Source of the DNA: Acinetobacter sp. ANC 4805
GTDB lineage: Bacteria; Pseudomonadota; Gammaproteobacteria; Pseudomonadales; Moraxellaceae
DNA length: 64,000 bases
Direction: 5' to 3'
Assembly: GCF_022549495.1 (NCBI RefSeq)
Contig: NZ_JAKZGD010000001.1
Location: 186,001 to 250,000, forward strand
A program made the translations under genes and the position numbers. Numbering within the stretch: the stretch's first letter is position 1; each line of letters opens with the position of its first letter. Positions 53,264 to 63,218 of the stretch are shown here, in pieces. The notes under the pieces were generated by a model that made no database searches, had not been told where the DNA came from, and was given only the letters and a program-made list of their open reading frames with translations.

Positions 53264-56200
53264 TTCCTCTCTTTTACCCAAGCCAGAGGGTGTGTTTGAT
53301 CGCATTATTCAATTTGCGATTAACAACGCCATCTGGGTGATTTTGTTTGCAATGACATGGATTGCGATTGGCATTTGGAGTTATCAAAAACTGCCGATAG
53401 ATGCTGTACCGGACATTACCAATACGCAGGTGCAAATTAATACCCAAGCCAATGGTTATACCGCTTTAGAAACCGAGCAACGGATTACTTATCCGATTGA
53501 AACGGCGATGGCAGGACTTCCGAATCTAGAGCAAACGCGTTCAATTTCCCGTTATGGTTTATCGCAGGTCACCATTATTTTTAAAGATGGCACTGATATT
53601 TACTGGGCAAGGCAATTGATCAATCAACGTTTGCAGGAAGCAGATGGGCAGTTACCTGATGCTGTTGATCCCGTGATGTCACCTGTATCAACAGGGCTTG
53701 GTGAGATTTATCAATGGGTGATCAAGGCTCAACCTGATGCGAGAAAGGAAGATGGTACACCTTATAGCGCAATGGATTTACGAGAGATTCAAGATTGGAT
53801 TGTGCGTCCGCAATTGCAGCGTGTCAAAGGCGTTGCGGAGATCAATAGTATTGGGGGATATAATAAAACCTATATTGTTTCTCCTGACCTTAAACGCCTA
53901 CAACAGTTACAGATTTCGTTGACGGAATTTCAAACGGCATTACAGGAAAACAATGAAAATCGAGGCGCAGGTTTTATTGAGGAAAATGGTCAACAGTTGA
54001 CGGTGCGTGTACCAGGTATGCTCAGCACGGTTGAAGATATTCAAAATATTAGCGTAACGACAAAAAATGGTTTACCGATTCGTGTAGCAGATGTTGCTAG
54101 TGTTGCGATCGGACATGATCTGCGTACAGGTGCTGCCACGTATAATGGTGAGGAAACGGTACTGGGTATCGCCATGATGATGTTGGGTGAAAACAGCCGC
54201 ATCGTGGCTCAATCAGTAGGTGCAAAAGTTAAAGAAATCCAATTGACGCTCCCAAAAGGTGTTGAAATTGAAACAGTGTATGACCGCACCAGTTTGGTCA
54301 ATAAAGCGATTAAAACTGTTCAGAAAAACTTAGTAGAAGGTGCGATTCTTGTCATCGTGATTCTGTTTGTGTTCTTGGGCAATTTCCGTGCCGCTTTAAT
54401 TACTGCCTGTGTGATTCCACTCTCCATGCTGTTCACTTTGACAGGAATGGCTGAAAAAAATATCAGTGCCAATTTGATGAGTTTGGGGGCATTGGACTTC
54501 GGAATTATTGTGGATGGTGCGGTGGTTATTGTTGAAAACTGTATTCGACGGCTTGCGGAGGCACAGCATCATGCAGGGCGATTATTAACGAGACAAGAAC
54601 GTTTTAAAGAAGTCTTTCTTGCAGCAAAACAAGCACGTAAGCCGTTATTATTTGGGCAAGCCATTATTATGGTGGTGTATTTACCCATCTTTGCACTTTC
54701 AGGTGTGGAAGCCAAAATGTTCCATCCAATGGCGATGACCGTGGTGATGGCATTGTTGGGTGCGATGATTCTATCGGTGACGTTTGTTCCTGCGGCTGTT
54801 GCACTGTTTATTACAGGTGAAGTGAAAGAAAAAGAATCTCGTTGGATGCAAGCACTGAAACGTAAATACCAACACATCCTTGATTGGGCGTATCAATTCA
54901 AAATGGTGGTGGTGGCTTTAGCAATCAGTATTCTGGTATTAACAGGCGTGCTGACGACTCAAATTGGGAGTGAATTTGCACCACAATTAAGTGAGGGTGA
55001 TTTTGCCTTACAGCAAATGCGTTCACCGAGTACGGGTCTGGAACAGTCTTTACGCATGCAGGAGAACACAGAAAAACTGATTTTGAAAAATTTCCCTGAA
55101 GTCAAAGCGGTGTTTGCACGAACGGGGACTGCTGAAGTTGCGACGGATGTGATGCCGCCAAATATCTCGGATGCCGTGATCTTGTTGAAACCATATGATC
55201 AGTGGAAAAATCCGAAAGAAACGATTGATGAACTGCGGACTCGTATGCAGGCATTTTTAGCAACCATCCCAGGCAATAATAGCGAATTTTCTCAGCCGAT
55301 TGAGCTGCGTTTTAATGAGTTGATCTCAGGTGTGCGGAGTGATGTCGGGATTAAAGTCTTTGGCGATGATATGGATGTGCTGAATACCCAAGCACAGGCA
55401 ATTGCGCAACAAGTCCAGAAAATCTCGGGAGCGACGGCAGTTAAAGTTGAGCAAACGACGGGCTTGCCTGTACTCAATGTCGATATCAATAATCCACTTG
55501 CAGCGCAATATGGCTTGTCGGTGAAAACCATTCAAGATGTGGTTGCCACAAGTGTGGGTGGTCAAAATGTGGGGCAAATTTTGCAAGGAGATCGCCGTTT
55601 TGAGTTTGAAATCCGTTTAGCTGATGAACAGCGTACCGCACAGAATTTGGCACAGTTGCCGATCCAATTGCCAAATGGTGGTTTGATCCAATTACAAGAT
55701 GTCGCCAAAGTGGAAACGATTTTAGGGATGAGCCAGGTCGGTCGTGAAAATGGCAAACGTCGGGTCATTGTGACCGCAAATGTTGAAGGACGTGATTTGG
55801 GTTCATTTGTACAAGAGTTACAGGCGACACTCAAACAACAACCGCTACCTGCGGGCTATTGGTTGGAATATGGTGGGCAGTTCGAGAACTTGGCTTCTGC
55901 GGCAGCACGTATGCAAATCGTGATTCCATTGGTATTGATCACCATCTTCATTTTATTGATGGCGGTGTTTCGTAATATTAAAGAAAGCTTGTTGGTGTTT
56001 AGCGGTGTTCCGTTTGCTTTGTCAGGTGGTTTGATTGCTTTATGGCTACGAGATATTCCATTATCGATGTCAGCAGGAGTCGGTTTTATTGCGCTTTCTG
56101 GGGTTGCCGTCCTCAATGGTTTGGTGATGCTCAGTTTCATCAAGGAGTTGCGTGCGCAATTTAATGTGCATAAAGCAACATGGCAGGGGGCAATTCTCCG

Positions 56201-56396
56201 ATTGCGTCCGGTCTTGATGACAGCTTTTGTTGCTTCGCTAGGTTTTATTCCAATGGCGATTGCGACGGGGACGGGTGCGGAAGTGCAGCGTCCTCTGGCA
56301 ACGGTCGTGATTGGTGGAATTATTTCCTCTACCTTACTGACGCTGTTGATTTTACCTGTGGTGTATCGTTGGATGAATGAGAAAGTTTCTGATTAG
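53253..56396 (+). CDS. czcA: Heavy-metal RND efflux pump CzcA
   Basis: 1047 residues from ATG 53253 within AGGAGAGG context; the frame to 53232 is upstream of that site. HME-RND marks: KLPIDAVPDITNTQVQINTQ, LPNLEQTRSISRYGLSQVTI and the proton-relay segment DFGIIVDGAVVIVEN with Asp415, Asp421 and Glu428, as in Zn/Co/Cd-exporting CzcA. Twelve membrane helices and two large periplasmic loops are evident. It exports divalent cations by proton antiport. The Asp/Asp/Glu set favours Zn/Co/Cd over Cu/Ag. Confidence 0.94.
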   Translation: MGTNSSLLPKPEGVFDRIIQFAINNAIWVILFAMTWIAIGIWSYQKLPIDAVPDITNTQVQINTQANGYTALETEQRITYPIETAMAGLPNLEQTRSISRYGLSQVTIIFKDGTDIYWARQLINQRLQEADGQLPDAVDPVMSPVSTGLGEIYQWVIKAQPDARKEDGTPYSAMDLREIQDWIVRPQLQRVKGVAEINSIGGYNKTYIVSPDLKRLQQLQISLTEFQTALQENNENRGAGFIEENGQQLTVRVPGMLSTVEDIQNISVTTKNGLPIRVADVASVAIGHDLRTGAATYNGEETVLGIAMMMLGENSRIVAQSVGAKVKEIQLTLPKGVEIETVYDRTSLVNKAIKTVQKNLVEGAILVIVILFVFLGNFRAALITACVIPLSMLFTLTGMAEKNISANLMSLGALDFGIIVDGAVVIVENCIRRLAEAQHHAGRLLTRQERFKEVFLAAKQARKPLLFGQAIIMVVYLPIFALSGVEAKMFHPMAMTVVMALLGAMILSVTFVPAAVALFITGEVKEKESRWMQALKRKYQHILDWAYQFKMVVVALAISILVLTGVLTTQIGSEFAPQLSEGDFALQQMRSPSTGLEQSLRMQENTEKLILKNFPEVKAVFARTGTAEVATDVMPPNISDAVILLKPYDQWKNPKETIDELRTRMQAFLATIPGNNSEFSQPIELRFNELISGVRSDVGIKVFGDDMDVLNTQAQAIAQQVQKISGATAVKVEQTTGLPVLNVDINNPLAAQYGLSVKTIQDVVATSVGGQNVGQILQGDRRFEFEIRLADEQRTAQNLAQLPIQLPNGGLIQLQDVAKVETILGMSQVGRENGKRRVIVTANVEGRDLGSFVQELQATLKQQPLPAGYWLEYGGQFENLASAAARMQIVIPLVLITIFILLMAVFRNIKESLLVFSGVPFALSGGLIALWLRDIPLSMSAGVGFIALSGVAVLNGLVMLSFIKELRAQFNVHKATWQGAILRLRPVLMTAFVASLGFIPMAIATGTGAEVQRPLATVVIGGIISSTLLTLLILPVVYRWMNEKVSD

Positions 56397-56477
56397 TGTC
56401 ATTTAGCGGAATCTAAATCAGTATTCGCTATTGTGATAGGTGGCATGGATGTACCGTCAGACCTACAAAGGATTTTG

Positions 56478-56501
56478 CCTACTTTGATCCTTCAAAGTAG
56501 G
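56478..56501 (+). other. Hairpin between czcA and czcD
   Basis: CCTACTTTGA / TCAAAGTAGG, perfect 10-bp stem with a TCCT loop, 82 bases after the czcA stop. There is no T-tract, so it may be a processing site or weak attenuator between pump and czcD. Confidence 0.45.
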
Positions 56502-56601
56502 AAGAGGCCTATACACATACCATTTGATTTAGGCTTTAATTCGAGGCAGTGTAAGCACGATAAAAGAAACTTCTTACTTACAAAATGATAAGGAGTCCAA
56601 T

Positions 56602-57546
56602 ATGAGTGGACATCAAGGGCATGATCATAGCCATGCCGCCGTCACTGAAGGCAATGCGAAAAAGTTAACCATTGCGCTAATACTGACCACTACATTTTTA
56701 GTTATTGAATTTATAGCGGGTTTAATCACGCAAAGTTTGGCATTACTTTCTGATGCAGCGCATATGTTTACCGATGCTGCTGCATTGGCGATTGCTTTAG
56801 CAGCGATTAAAATTGCGAAACGTCCTGCAGATAATAAACGCACCTTTGGTTATCAACGGTTTGAGATTTTAGCGGCATTATTTAATGCATCAATGCTGTT
56901 CTTTGTGGCGATGTATATTCTTTACGAAGCCTATCAACGTTTTACCCAACCGCCTGAAATTCAAAGTCTTGGTATGTTGATTGTGGCTTCAATAGGTTTG
57001 ATCATTAATTTAATTTCAATGAAGATTTTAATGTCCAGTGCGACTGAAAGTCTGAATATGAAAGGTGCTTATTTAGAAGTGCTGAGTGATGCATTAGGTT
57101 CTGTTGGTGTCATTATTGGTGCGGTGATTATCTATTACACCAATTGGTATTGGGTTGATACCATTATTGCAGTTGCGATTGGTTTTTGGGTCTTACCAAG
57201 AACTTGGATTTTGCTCAGACAAAGTATCAATATTTTGTTAGAAGGCGTGCCTGAAGAAATTGATATTGAAAAATTACGCCATGATTTACTTGCATTGGAT
57301 GGAGTTGAAAGTATCCATCAATTAAAAGTTTGGGCGATCACATCCAAAAATATCCATCTGACGGTTCATTTGTTTGCACCGAACATAGATCGTAATCAGT
57401 TGCATCGTACTGCAATCGAAATGTTATCACATGAACATGGTATTGCTGAGGTGACTTTGCAAATTGAAGATGATGCAGAAATGAATTGTCAGCATACGCA
57501 TCAACATGTTGAAGGCGAACAGCATGATCATTCACATCAGCATTAA
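56602..57546 (+). CDS. czcD: Cation diffusion facilitator CzcD
   Basis: 314 residues with an AAGGAG site. Six membrane helices. The Zn-site HxxxD motifs of CDF proteins appear as LLSDAAHMFTDAAAL in helix 2 and EVLSDALGSVGVII in helix 5. His-rich ends (SGHQGHDHSHAA and HTHQHVEGEQHDHSHQH) should bind metal. The C-terminal cytoplasmic domain is typical. It exports Zn/Co/Cd to the periplasm, where CzcCBA takes over. Confidence 0.94.
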   Translation: MSGHQGHDHSHAAVTEGNAKKLTIALILTTTFLVIEFIAGLITQSLALLSDAAHMFTDAAALAIALAAIKIAKRPADNKRTFGYQRFEILAALFNASMLFFVAMYILYEAYQRFTQPPEIQSLGMLIVASIGLIINLISMKILMSSATESLNMKGAYLEVLSDALGSVGVIIGAVIIYYTNWYWVDTIIAVAIGFWVLPRTWILLRQSINILLEGVPEEIDIEKLRHDLLALDGVESIHQLKVWAITSKNIHLTVHLFAPNIDRNQLHRTAIEMLSHEHGIAEVTLQIEDDAEMNCQHTHQHVEGEQHDHSHQH

Positions 57547-57557
57547 GCTGATGTGAA
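57531..57557. terminator. Hairpin overlapping the czcD stop
   Basis: TTCACATCAGC / GCTGATGTGAA, perfect 11-bp arms with a 5-base loop that includes the TAA. There is no T-run; it lies at the convergence with the zinc-ribbon gene. Confidence 0.5.
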
Positions 57558-57577
57558 TATCCATTTAAAATGTTGTA

Positions 57578-57916
57578 TTAATTCTGCCATTCATGATTAC
57601 AATCACGGCATTTCCAATGCTTTTGCGCTTGCATAAAAGCTTGCATTGAAATCTTAAAATCAGGCAGATCACGCCAGAATAAAATGCCTGCAATCACACA
57701 GACCACAAACACCACAACGGTTGCAATTTGTAGACCTTGACCAGCACCATTTCCGAAAATCCACATGGCAACACTAATCAATACCAGTACCAATAAAATA
57801 AAAATAGCAGGGACTAAAAGCACCAAACTTTTAGGTACATTTGGACGAGGGCTATTGGCACCCTGACTGACAGGCATAATTTTCACGCTTTGACATTTAG
57901 GGCAACGGTATTGCAT
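57578..57916 (-). CDS. Double zinc-ribbon membrane protein
   Basis: 112 residues. An N-terminal zinc knuckle (CPKCQSVKI) and a C-terminal one (HWKCRDCNHEWQN) could form one ribbon or two half sites. Two membrane helices lie between (about 30-54 and 60-82). Ends face the cytoplasm. AGGAAA precedes the ATG. The function is unknown. Confidence 0.72.
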   Translation of the reverse strand: MQYRCPKCQSVKIMPVSQGANSPRPNVPKSLVLLVPAIFILLVLVLISVAMWIFGNGAGQGLQIATVVVFVVCVIAGILFWRDLPDFKISMQAFMQAQKHWKCRDCNHEWQN

Positions 57917-58145
57917 AGAGGTTTCCTATAGTATTTTGTTTATTTTACCGAAAATTATGCAAAAGCTAAAATCTTGAATTGTTCAAATATATAAACTTAT
58001 TTATTTTGTGTGTTGCTTAAATCGCTGAGTAGGTTCATAAAAAAGGTAGACAGCCTATTACAGTTCGTCTAAACCTGTTCGCTAAAGCAGTATCAGTCAT
58101 GCTAATTTGATTCACGAATTTGCTCAATAATTCGCAAGGAATTAC

Positions 58146-59765
58146 ATGCTGCCCACCAGAATTCTAAAATTACGTTTAGCACGTATTACAAAGGGAGAAG
58201 GTCATCTTTCTACCCAAGATAAACTCATGCTGGTCAGTATGGAAAGCCCTGATTTAAGTGCAAATTTCTTTTTAAGACTGTTTAAAGTGTCATTGCCGAA
58301 ACAATGGAAGTTTCAGCATGAAACAGATGAAGAACTTTTATATATATCACAATTAATTCAATTGATTGAAAATGAATTTATTCCAAGCTATGAATCTCAT
58401 GCTAGAAAATATGCATGGTATGAACAGTGCTTGATGTATAAGCTCAATTTTTTAGTCCCTCAACCGACGCAACAACAGATCAATACCTATCTACGTCAGC
58501 TCGATCGTTGTTTGGATCAACAGCCTAAAATTGATTTACTGCATTATCTTCAAGAAAAATACCCAAGTGCAAAACATGCAGTGGCTTTGGCTAAAGCCTA
58601 TGCAGGGGTAGAACAATATACACAAGCCATTGAACAGCATGAATGGGCATCACAGCAGTCGATACAACGCAGTGAAATCGCGTTTTATGCCTATATTGAG
58701 TGCTTGGTGAATCGTCGGCAATCTGAATACATGCCGTATGTTAGCGATATTGAGTATGCGATTGATTTGTTATCTAAATTTGAGAAACCGATTGATCAGA
58801 AGACATATCTGAAAACATTGCAAGCTGCTGTGAATGCTTTATTGCCTCCCGTTATTTTGCAAACTCAGGCAATAGAGACCAATATTTTGGCGGATGTGGG
58901 ACGTGGTTTAAGTTCACTGGGTAAATCTCTAGGTGGAATGCTAGGTGGGCGAGATTTTCACCTTCCGTATAGTAAAGAGGTTATTGCAAATGCACCGCAA
59001 CTCCTCACTGATCACCTTGTCTGTGCAGGTTTGGCAGAGTCGAGTGCGATGCAGAATGCTGTGTTACGGATTTTTAACAATCATGAACATGAGATAGAGC
59101 AAGTTGAGCCACTCTTGATGCGCTTATGGTTGGCACTTCAACAGGATATTGAGATGTTGGGGTTGTTGATTGAACCGAAACAACGAGATCAATTGCTACT
59201 TTATTTATCGAAGTTTGAAATAAAACCAAATTCAGTGACGAGTGTGGAACCGATACAAATGATCCTAGAACAAGGGATTGATGCGTATTTGGGAGATTTT
59301 CGTCTTGATAAGCAGCATCCTGAAAGAAATGATTTATATGAGCAACGAGATATTGTTGTCAATGAAATGACGACTTTTGCACTGGAGTTCCAAAAGAATA
59401 TTCTAGAGCCCTATTTAGTGAATAAACGTCAATGTTTACAACAGTTACAATCGCGGTTACTTGGTCAGTTAGATGAAATTGCACTATCGAGTGGATTGTT
59501 GGCTTACCAGTTTGAAACAGAGCAACGTGCGCAGGATTTATTTGATTGGATGCAGGAGAAACTGGAGAAAGGTCATGATTTTGAGAAAATGCAAGCCGCA
59601 TGGGTTGCTTTACGAGAAGTGATTCATTTAGACGTTGCAAATATTGAGGAAAGACTTGCACCTATTCAACATGCTTTGGAGAGGTATAAAGATATTCGTC
59701 TTCATCAAGTGTTTTTGAAACAAGAGATGAATGAGACAGTACCGTTGAAAGAAAGTGAAATGTAA
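58146..59765 (+). CDS. Large helical hypothetical protein
   Basis: 539 residues from ATG 58146 after AAGGAA. No signal peptide. It is almost wholly helical, with TPR-like pairs around residues 140-200 (AVALAKAYAGVEQYTQAIEQ). A Gly-rich stretch (GRGLSSLGKSLGGMLGGRDF, about 258-277) may touch a membrane. The rest is coiled. I recognise no family. It has a 180-base gap before the next same-strand unknown gene. Confidence 0.6.
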   Translation: MLPTRILKLRLARITKGEGHLSTQDKLMLVSMESPDLSANFFLRLFKVSLPKQWKFQHETDEELLYISQLIQLIENEFIPSYESHARKYAWYEQCLMYKLNFLVPQPTQQQINTYLRQLDRCLDQQPKIDLLHYLQEKYPSAKHAVALAKAYAGVEQYTQAIEQHEWASQQSIQRSEIAFYAYIECLVNRRQSEYMPYVSDIEYAIDLLSKFEKPIDQKTYLKTLQAAVNALLPPVILQTQAIETNILADVGRGLSSLGKSLGGMLGGRDFHLPYSKEVIANAPQLLTDHLVCAGLAESSAMQNAVLRIFNNHEHEIEQVEPLLMRLWLALQQDIEMLGLLIEPKQRDQLLLYLSKFEIKPNSVTSVEPIQMILEQGIDAYLGDFRLDKQHPERNDLYEQRDIVVNEMTTFALEFQKNILEPYLVNKRQCLQQLQSRLLGQLDEIALSSGLLAYQFETEQRAQDLFDWMQEKLEKGHDFEKMQAAWVALREVIHLDVANIEERLAPIQHALERYKDIRLHQVFLKQEMNETVPLKESEM

Positions 59766-59944
59766 TGTTTTCTGCGTGAAAGTTGCAAAATGAAGACATT
59801 AAATAATTTAAAAGTGTGCAACAAAAAGACGCAAATTGCTTTAGATAGCATGCTAATCTACATAAAAATAGCAAATAAGTTTATAAAGTAGATTGTTACT
59901 CATATGAAGAATTGAGTTGCTAAGAAGGGAATAGGGAGAACATC

Positions 59945-60880
59945 TTGAATCGACAAGATGATAAAAAGGCAATGTTCGATATTATGCCTGCAGATATAGA
60001 ATCATCTGATGGAAAACCGTCTTTATCACGTCGGTTAATCAACAAGACACTGCAACATGCACAAGATGCTGTGGAGTTTGCAAGTGACACCTCTCGTAAT
60101 ATTGCAGGGGTGGCAGATGCTGCATTAGATGCCTTAGATCAAGTCACTCATCATACCAAACGTGGTGTTGAGGGGATGCGTAATACTGTTCGCGATATGG
60201 TATCAGAAACCAGTGAAGCCGCACGTCAGGTTGCACTGGCAATGGCTCGCGCATCGTTAGGTAAAAGTAGTTTAACTTTATATTTACCTGAAATGCTGCT
60301 GAATAACCAAATTCGGAAACGCATGGATCGTTCTGAAATAGATGATATTCGAATTGAATGTGGCAATGATCGGTTCCATATTGAGTTAGATGGGCACTAT
60401 CGTCGTTTTCTTTATCGTCTTTCCTTAGAGTTTAATGTTTTAGAATGCCGTATTGGACAGGAAAAATACTTACGCTTATGTCAGGTTGATGAGCACCTTG
60501 ACTTACAAATCCGTCATGGTGGTACTTTGACCAATTGGGCTGCACGGAGAGTTGGCAATATTAGTTTTGAGTTGATTAACTCTTTACCTATTCCATTTCT
60601 GATTAATCATTTGATTCGCGATGTGCCGGGCATTCAAAAAGAAGGGCATCGTTTGTGGTATATCGACCTAGAAGAAGCAGGCTTTATTGATTTCATTAAT
60701 AACCGTTCATGGATGGTGGATAAGTTATTAAGCTTGACCGATTTTAGTATTTTACCTGGTCTGAATATTTTGCAAGAAAGTCGTGACTTAGTGCAACAGT
60801 TGGTAGACCAATTTGAGATTCGTGGTTTACGTGTTCAGTCTGGGCGTCTAGAAGTCCAAGTTGGAATTGGCACTGAATAA
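59945..60880 (+). CDS. Hypothetical protein with amphipathic N-terminal helices
   Basis: 311 residues with a TTG start at 59945 (GGGAGA eight bases upstream). Residues 25-105 are long Ala/Val-rich amphipathic helices with heptad-like spacing (QHAQDAVEFASDTSRNIAGV, VADAALDALDQVTHH). The C-terminal part is mixed alpha/beta with GHRLWYIDLEEAGFIDFINN and IRGLRVQSGRLEVQVGI, like a lipid-binding beta-barrel edge. No family was recognised. Confidence 0.6.
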   Translation: MNRQDDKKAMFDIMPADIESSDGKPSLSRRLINKTLQHAQDAVEFASDTSRNIAGVADAALDALDQVTHHTKRGVEGMRNTVRDMVSETSEAARQVALAMARASLGKSSLTLYLPEMLLNNQIRKRMDRSEIDDIRIECGNDRFHIELDGHYRRFLYRLSLEFNVLECRIGQEKYLRLCQVDEHLDLQIRHGGTLTNWAARRVGNISFELINSLPIPFLINHLIRDVPGIQKEGHRLWYIDLEEAGFIDFINNRSWMVDKLLSLTDFSILPGLNILQESRDLVQQLVDQFEIRGLRVQSGRLEVQVGIGTE

Positions 60881-60885
60881 GCAAT

Positions 60886-60916
60886 AAAAAAGCCACTGTC
60901 AATGCAGTGGCTTTTT
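60886..60916 (-). terminator. Terminator of tRNA-Glu copies 1-2
   Basis: AAAAAGCCACTG / CAGTGGCTTTTT, perfect 12-bp stem with a 6-base loop and U-tract on the minus strand. It may also end the convergent 59945 gene. Confidence 0.88.
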
Positions 60917-60922
60917 AGAATT

Positions 60923-60998
60923 TGGCGTCCCTACGGGGATTCGAACCCCGGTTACCGCCGTGAAAGGGCGATGTCCTAGGCCTCTAGACGATAGGGAC
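60923..60998 (-). tRNA. tRNA-Glu (anticodon UUC), copy 1
   Basis: 76 bases, CCA encoded. The minus strand begins GTCCCTATCGTCTAGAGG. The anticodon loop CTTTCAC gives TTC (Glu). T-loop GTTCGAATC. It is identical to copies 2 and 3. Confidence 0.95.
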
Positions 60999-61033
60999 TT
61001 ATATGAGGCATACATCTGAAAAATATTAAATAT

Positions 61034-61109
61034 TGGCGTCCCTACGGGGATTCGAACCCCGGTTACCGCCGTGAAAGGGCGATGTCCTAGGCCTCTAGAC
61101 GATAGGGAC
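61034..61109 (-). tRNA. tRNA-Glu (anticodon UUC), copy 2
   Basis: Same 76 bases as copy 1, 35 bases upstream in transcription order. The two are probably one transcript, processed between them. No terminator lies between. Confidence 0.95.
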
Positions 61110-61280
61110 GTTTCAGAGGTGGGCGTATATTAGGGTGAATTAGGTAGGGTGTCAAACACTTTTCTCAAGAAAATCTAAAAAAAGTTTATGAATGTCTAAA
61201 AATAAAACATATCGTCGAATAAGTAATCAAAATGAAACATTTAAGCAAAAAATACCCAATGAACTGTTTTCGATTGCGCT

Positions 61281-61308
61281 AAAAAATGCAGCTTAAGCTG
61301 CATTTTTA
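61281..61308 (-). terminator. Terminator of the amino-acid permease gene
   Basis: AAAAATGCAGCTT / AAGCTGCATTTTT, a perfect palindrome that folds as a hairpin with a CTTA loop; the U-tract is on the minus strand, 13 bases past the stop. Confidence 0.85.
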
Positions 61309-61320
61309 TCTTCATGATTT

Positions 61321-62727
61321 TTATTTACGATCACGATAAAAAATGTAGTGGCTCAGATAACAAGCTGCAATGAAGATTAAGCAACCAATAAAGCCCGCAT
61401 ACATTTCTGGATCAGCCGCCATACTTAAACCAGTAATCAGGCAGAATACAAATCCTAAAATAGGGACAATTGGATAAAGTGGTGCAGCAAACTTTAAGTC
61501 TTTTACAGTGTGCCCAGCTTTATACCACTGACGTCTAAAATTAAATTGACTCAAGCAAATGCTCATCCACACAATAACCATGGTGAATGCAGCAACACCC
61601 AATAAATTTTTGAAGATAGTTTCAGGTGCAAAATGTTCTGATAAAAGCCCTGGAATTGCACCAAACATCGTGACGATAAGTGCAATAATCGGCGTGCCAC
61701 TCTTAGAAAGTTTTGAAAATATGCTTGGCAATTGGCGTTGATCAGACAGAGACCACATCATTCGTGATGCTGCATAAAGCCCTGAGTTTGCAGCAGATAA
61801 TAGAGCCGTAATAATCACGAAGCGGATAATATCATCGGCATAAGGAATACCAATATATTTAAACACGGTTACGAAAGGGCTACTACTGACACCTTCACCA
61901 CCCAAGCCTGCTACTTGAAATGGCAGTAGGGCACTGATAACGATGATGGTACCAACGAAGAAAATAAGTAAACGCCAAATTGCAGCATTGATCGCTTTAG
62001 GGACATTTTCTGCTGGGTTTTTGGTTTCACCAGCCGCAACACCAATCAACTCAGTCCCAGAAAATGCAAAGTTAACAATTAACATGGTGGTGAAAATTGG
62101 AACTAAGCCCTGAGGGAACCAACCATGTGCGGTTAAATTGTGAAATAACGGTGCTGATTCTGAACCATGAAAAGGAATTAAGCCGAAAATGGCCAATAAA
62201 CCGAGGATAATAAATGCAATCACGGTAATGACTTTAACAAGGGCAAGCCAAAATTCAGATTCGGCAAAAATACGGGTCGAACTGATGTTTAGCCCGAAAA
62301 TAATGATGGCAAAAACAATAGTCCAAATCCACATCGAAATGTGTGGAAACCACTCTTGCATGAGTAAAGCCGCAGCCGTAAATTCTGTACCAAGTGTTGC
62401 TGTCCATGTAAGCCAATACAGCCAAGAAATGGTGTAACCCGTACTTGGGCCAATATATTTTTGAGCGTATGCACCAAAAGATCCTGCAACAGGCATGTGT
62501 ACTGCAAGTTCGCCTAAACAAAGCATGACCATGTAGGCGATGAGACCACCTAATACATAAGCGATAATTGCACCAATCGGACCTGTTTGAGCGATGACTT
62601 CGCCAGAACCTAAAAATAGACCTGTACCAATTGCTCCTCCTAGAGAAAGCATGACAAGGTGGCGAGTGCTCATTGCACGTTTTAAAGTCTTTGATTCTGA
62701 CGTCGCATTTGAGTTGGAAGATTGCAT
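61321..62727 (-). CDS. Amino-acid permease, APC superfamily (AAT type)
   Basis: 468 residues with twelve helices. AAT-family marks: STRHLVMLSLGGAIGTGLFL at the start of helix 1, ELAVHMPVAGSFGAYAQKYI, FAFSGTELIGVAAGETKNPA in helix 6 region, and AANSGLYAASRMMWSLSDQR. It is a proton-coupled importer of an amino acid; the substrate is not predictable from these motifs. It is flanked by 122-bp direct repeats carrying tRNA-Glu. Confidence 0.9.
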   Translation of the reverse strand: MQSSNSNATSESKTLKRAMSTRHLVMLSLGGAIGTGLFLGSGEVIAQTGPIGAIIAYVLGGLIAYMVMLCLGELAVHMPVAGSFGAYAQKYIGPSTGYTISWLYWLTWTATLGTEFTAAALLMQEWFPHISMWIWTIVFAIIIFGLNISSTRIFAESEFWLALVKVITVIAFIILGLLAIFGLIPFHGSESAPLFHNLTAHGWFPQGLVPIFTTMLIVNFAFSGTELIGVAAGETKNPAENVPKAINAAIWRLLIFFVGTIIVISALLPFQVAGLGGEGVSSSPFVTVFKYIGIPYADDIIRFVIITALLSAANSGLYAASRMMWSLSDQRQLPSIFSKLSKSGTPIIALIVTMFGAIPGLLSEHFAPETIFKNLLGVAAFTMVIVWMSICLSQFNFRRQWYKAGHTVKDLKFAAPLYPIVPILGFVFCLITGLSMAADPEMYAGFIGCLIFIAACYLSHYIFYRDRK

Positions 62728-63100
62728 ACGACAATTTGCCCAAGCATTGAGAAGCGGCTATTTTAGGGGAAATTTTAAAATGTGCAATTTAATTGATATA
62801 TATTTATAATTATCAAAAGCTTATTCCTAAAAAATAGACCTAAAATTAATAGAAATTTGTAGATATTGAGAGGGTTTTAATCGGTTTAAACAAAATGTTG
62901 AAATTGCAGTAAAAAATAAATTTTTAGCAAAATATTGGTCAATATCTTGTTTAAAGAAACGATACTTTTGCCTTATTGCTAGCGTATTAATAGCCATTTA
63001 TAACTCTTTTTATGGATCGGCTCAGCAATGGGTAGATCAATTCGAGCTTTGAGTCGGCAATCGACATTTAAAAGCACGAATTAAAGTTAGAAGCGAAGAG
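62728..63100. other. Promoter region of the permease gene; no gene seen
   Basis: AT-rich, 373 bases, with no supported ORF or RNA. It should hold the permease promoter. It ends where the second 122-bp repeat begins. Confidence 0.4.
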
Positions 63101-63105
63101 GCAAT

Positions 63106-63136
63106 AAAAAAGCCACTGTCAATGCAGTGGCTTTTT
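63106..63136 (-). terminator. Terminator of tRNA-Glu copy 3
   Basis: Same hairpin as at 60886-60916, inside the repeat. Confidence 0.88.
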
Positions 63137-63142
63137 AGAATT

Positions 63143-63218
63143 TGGCGTCCCTACGGGGATTCGAACCCCGGTTACCGCCGTGAAAGGGCGATGTCCTAGG
63201 CCTCTAGACGATAGGGAC
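63143..63218 (-). tRNA. tRNA-Glu (anticodon UUC), copy 3
   Basis: Identical to copies 1 and 2. It lies downstream of tRNA-Ala on the minus strand with no terminator between, so the two are probably co-transcribed. Confidence 0.95.

Larger units (their letters stand above)
60881..61002. repeat. Direct repeat copy A (122 bp, contains tRNA-Glu 1)
   Basis: Identical in all 122 bases to 63101-63222. It covers the tRNA terminator and the whole tRNA-Glu gene. It flanks the permease gene on one side. Confidence 0.85.

Noticed and set aside
62255..62743. 162-codon frame on the permease strand in another frame
   Set aside because: It overlaps the N-terminal half of the amino-acid permease and has the Cys/Arg/His-rich look of an out-of-frame translation.
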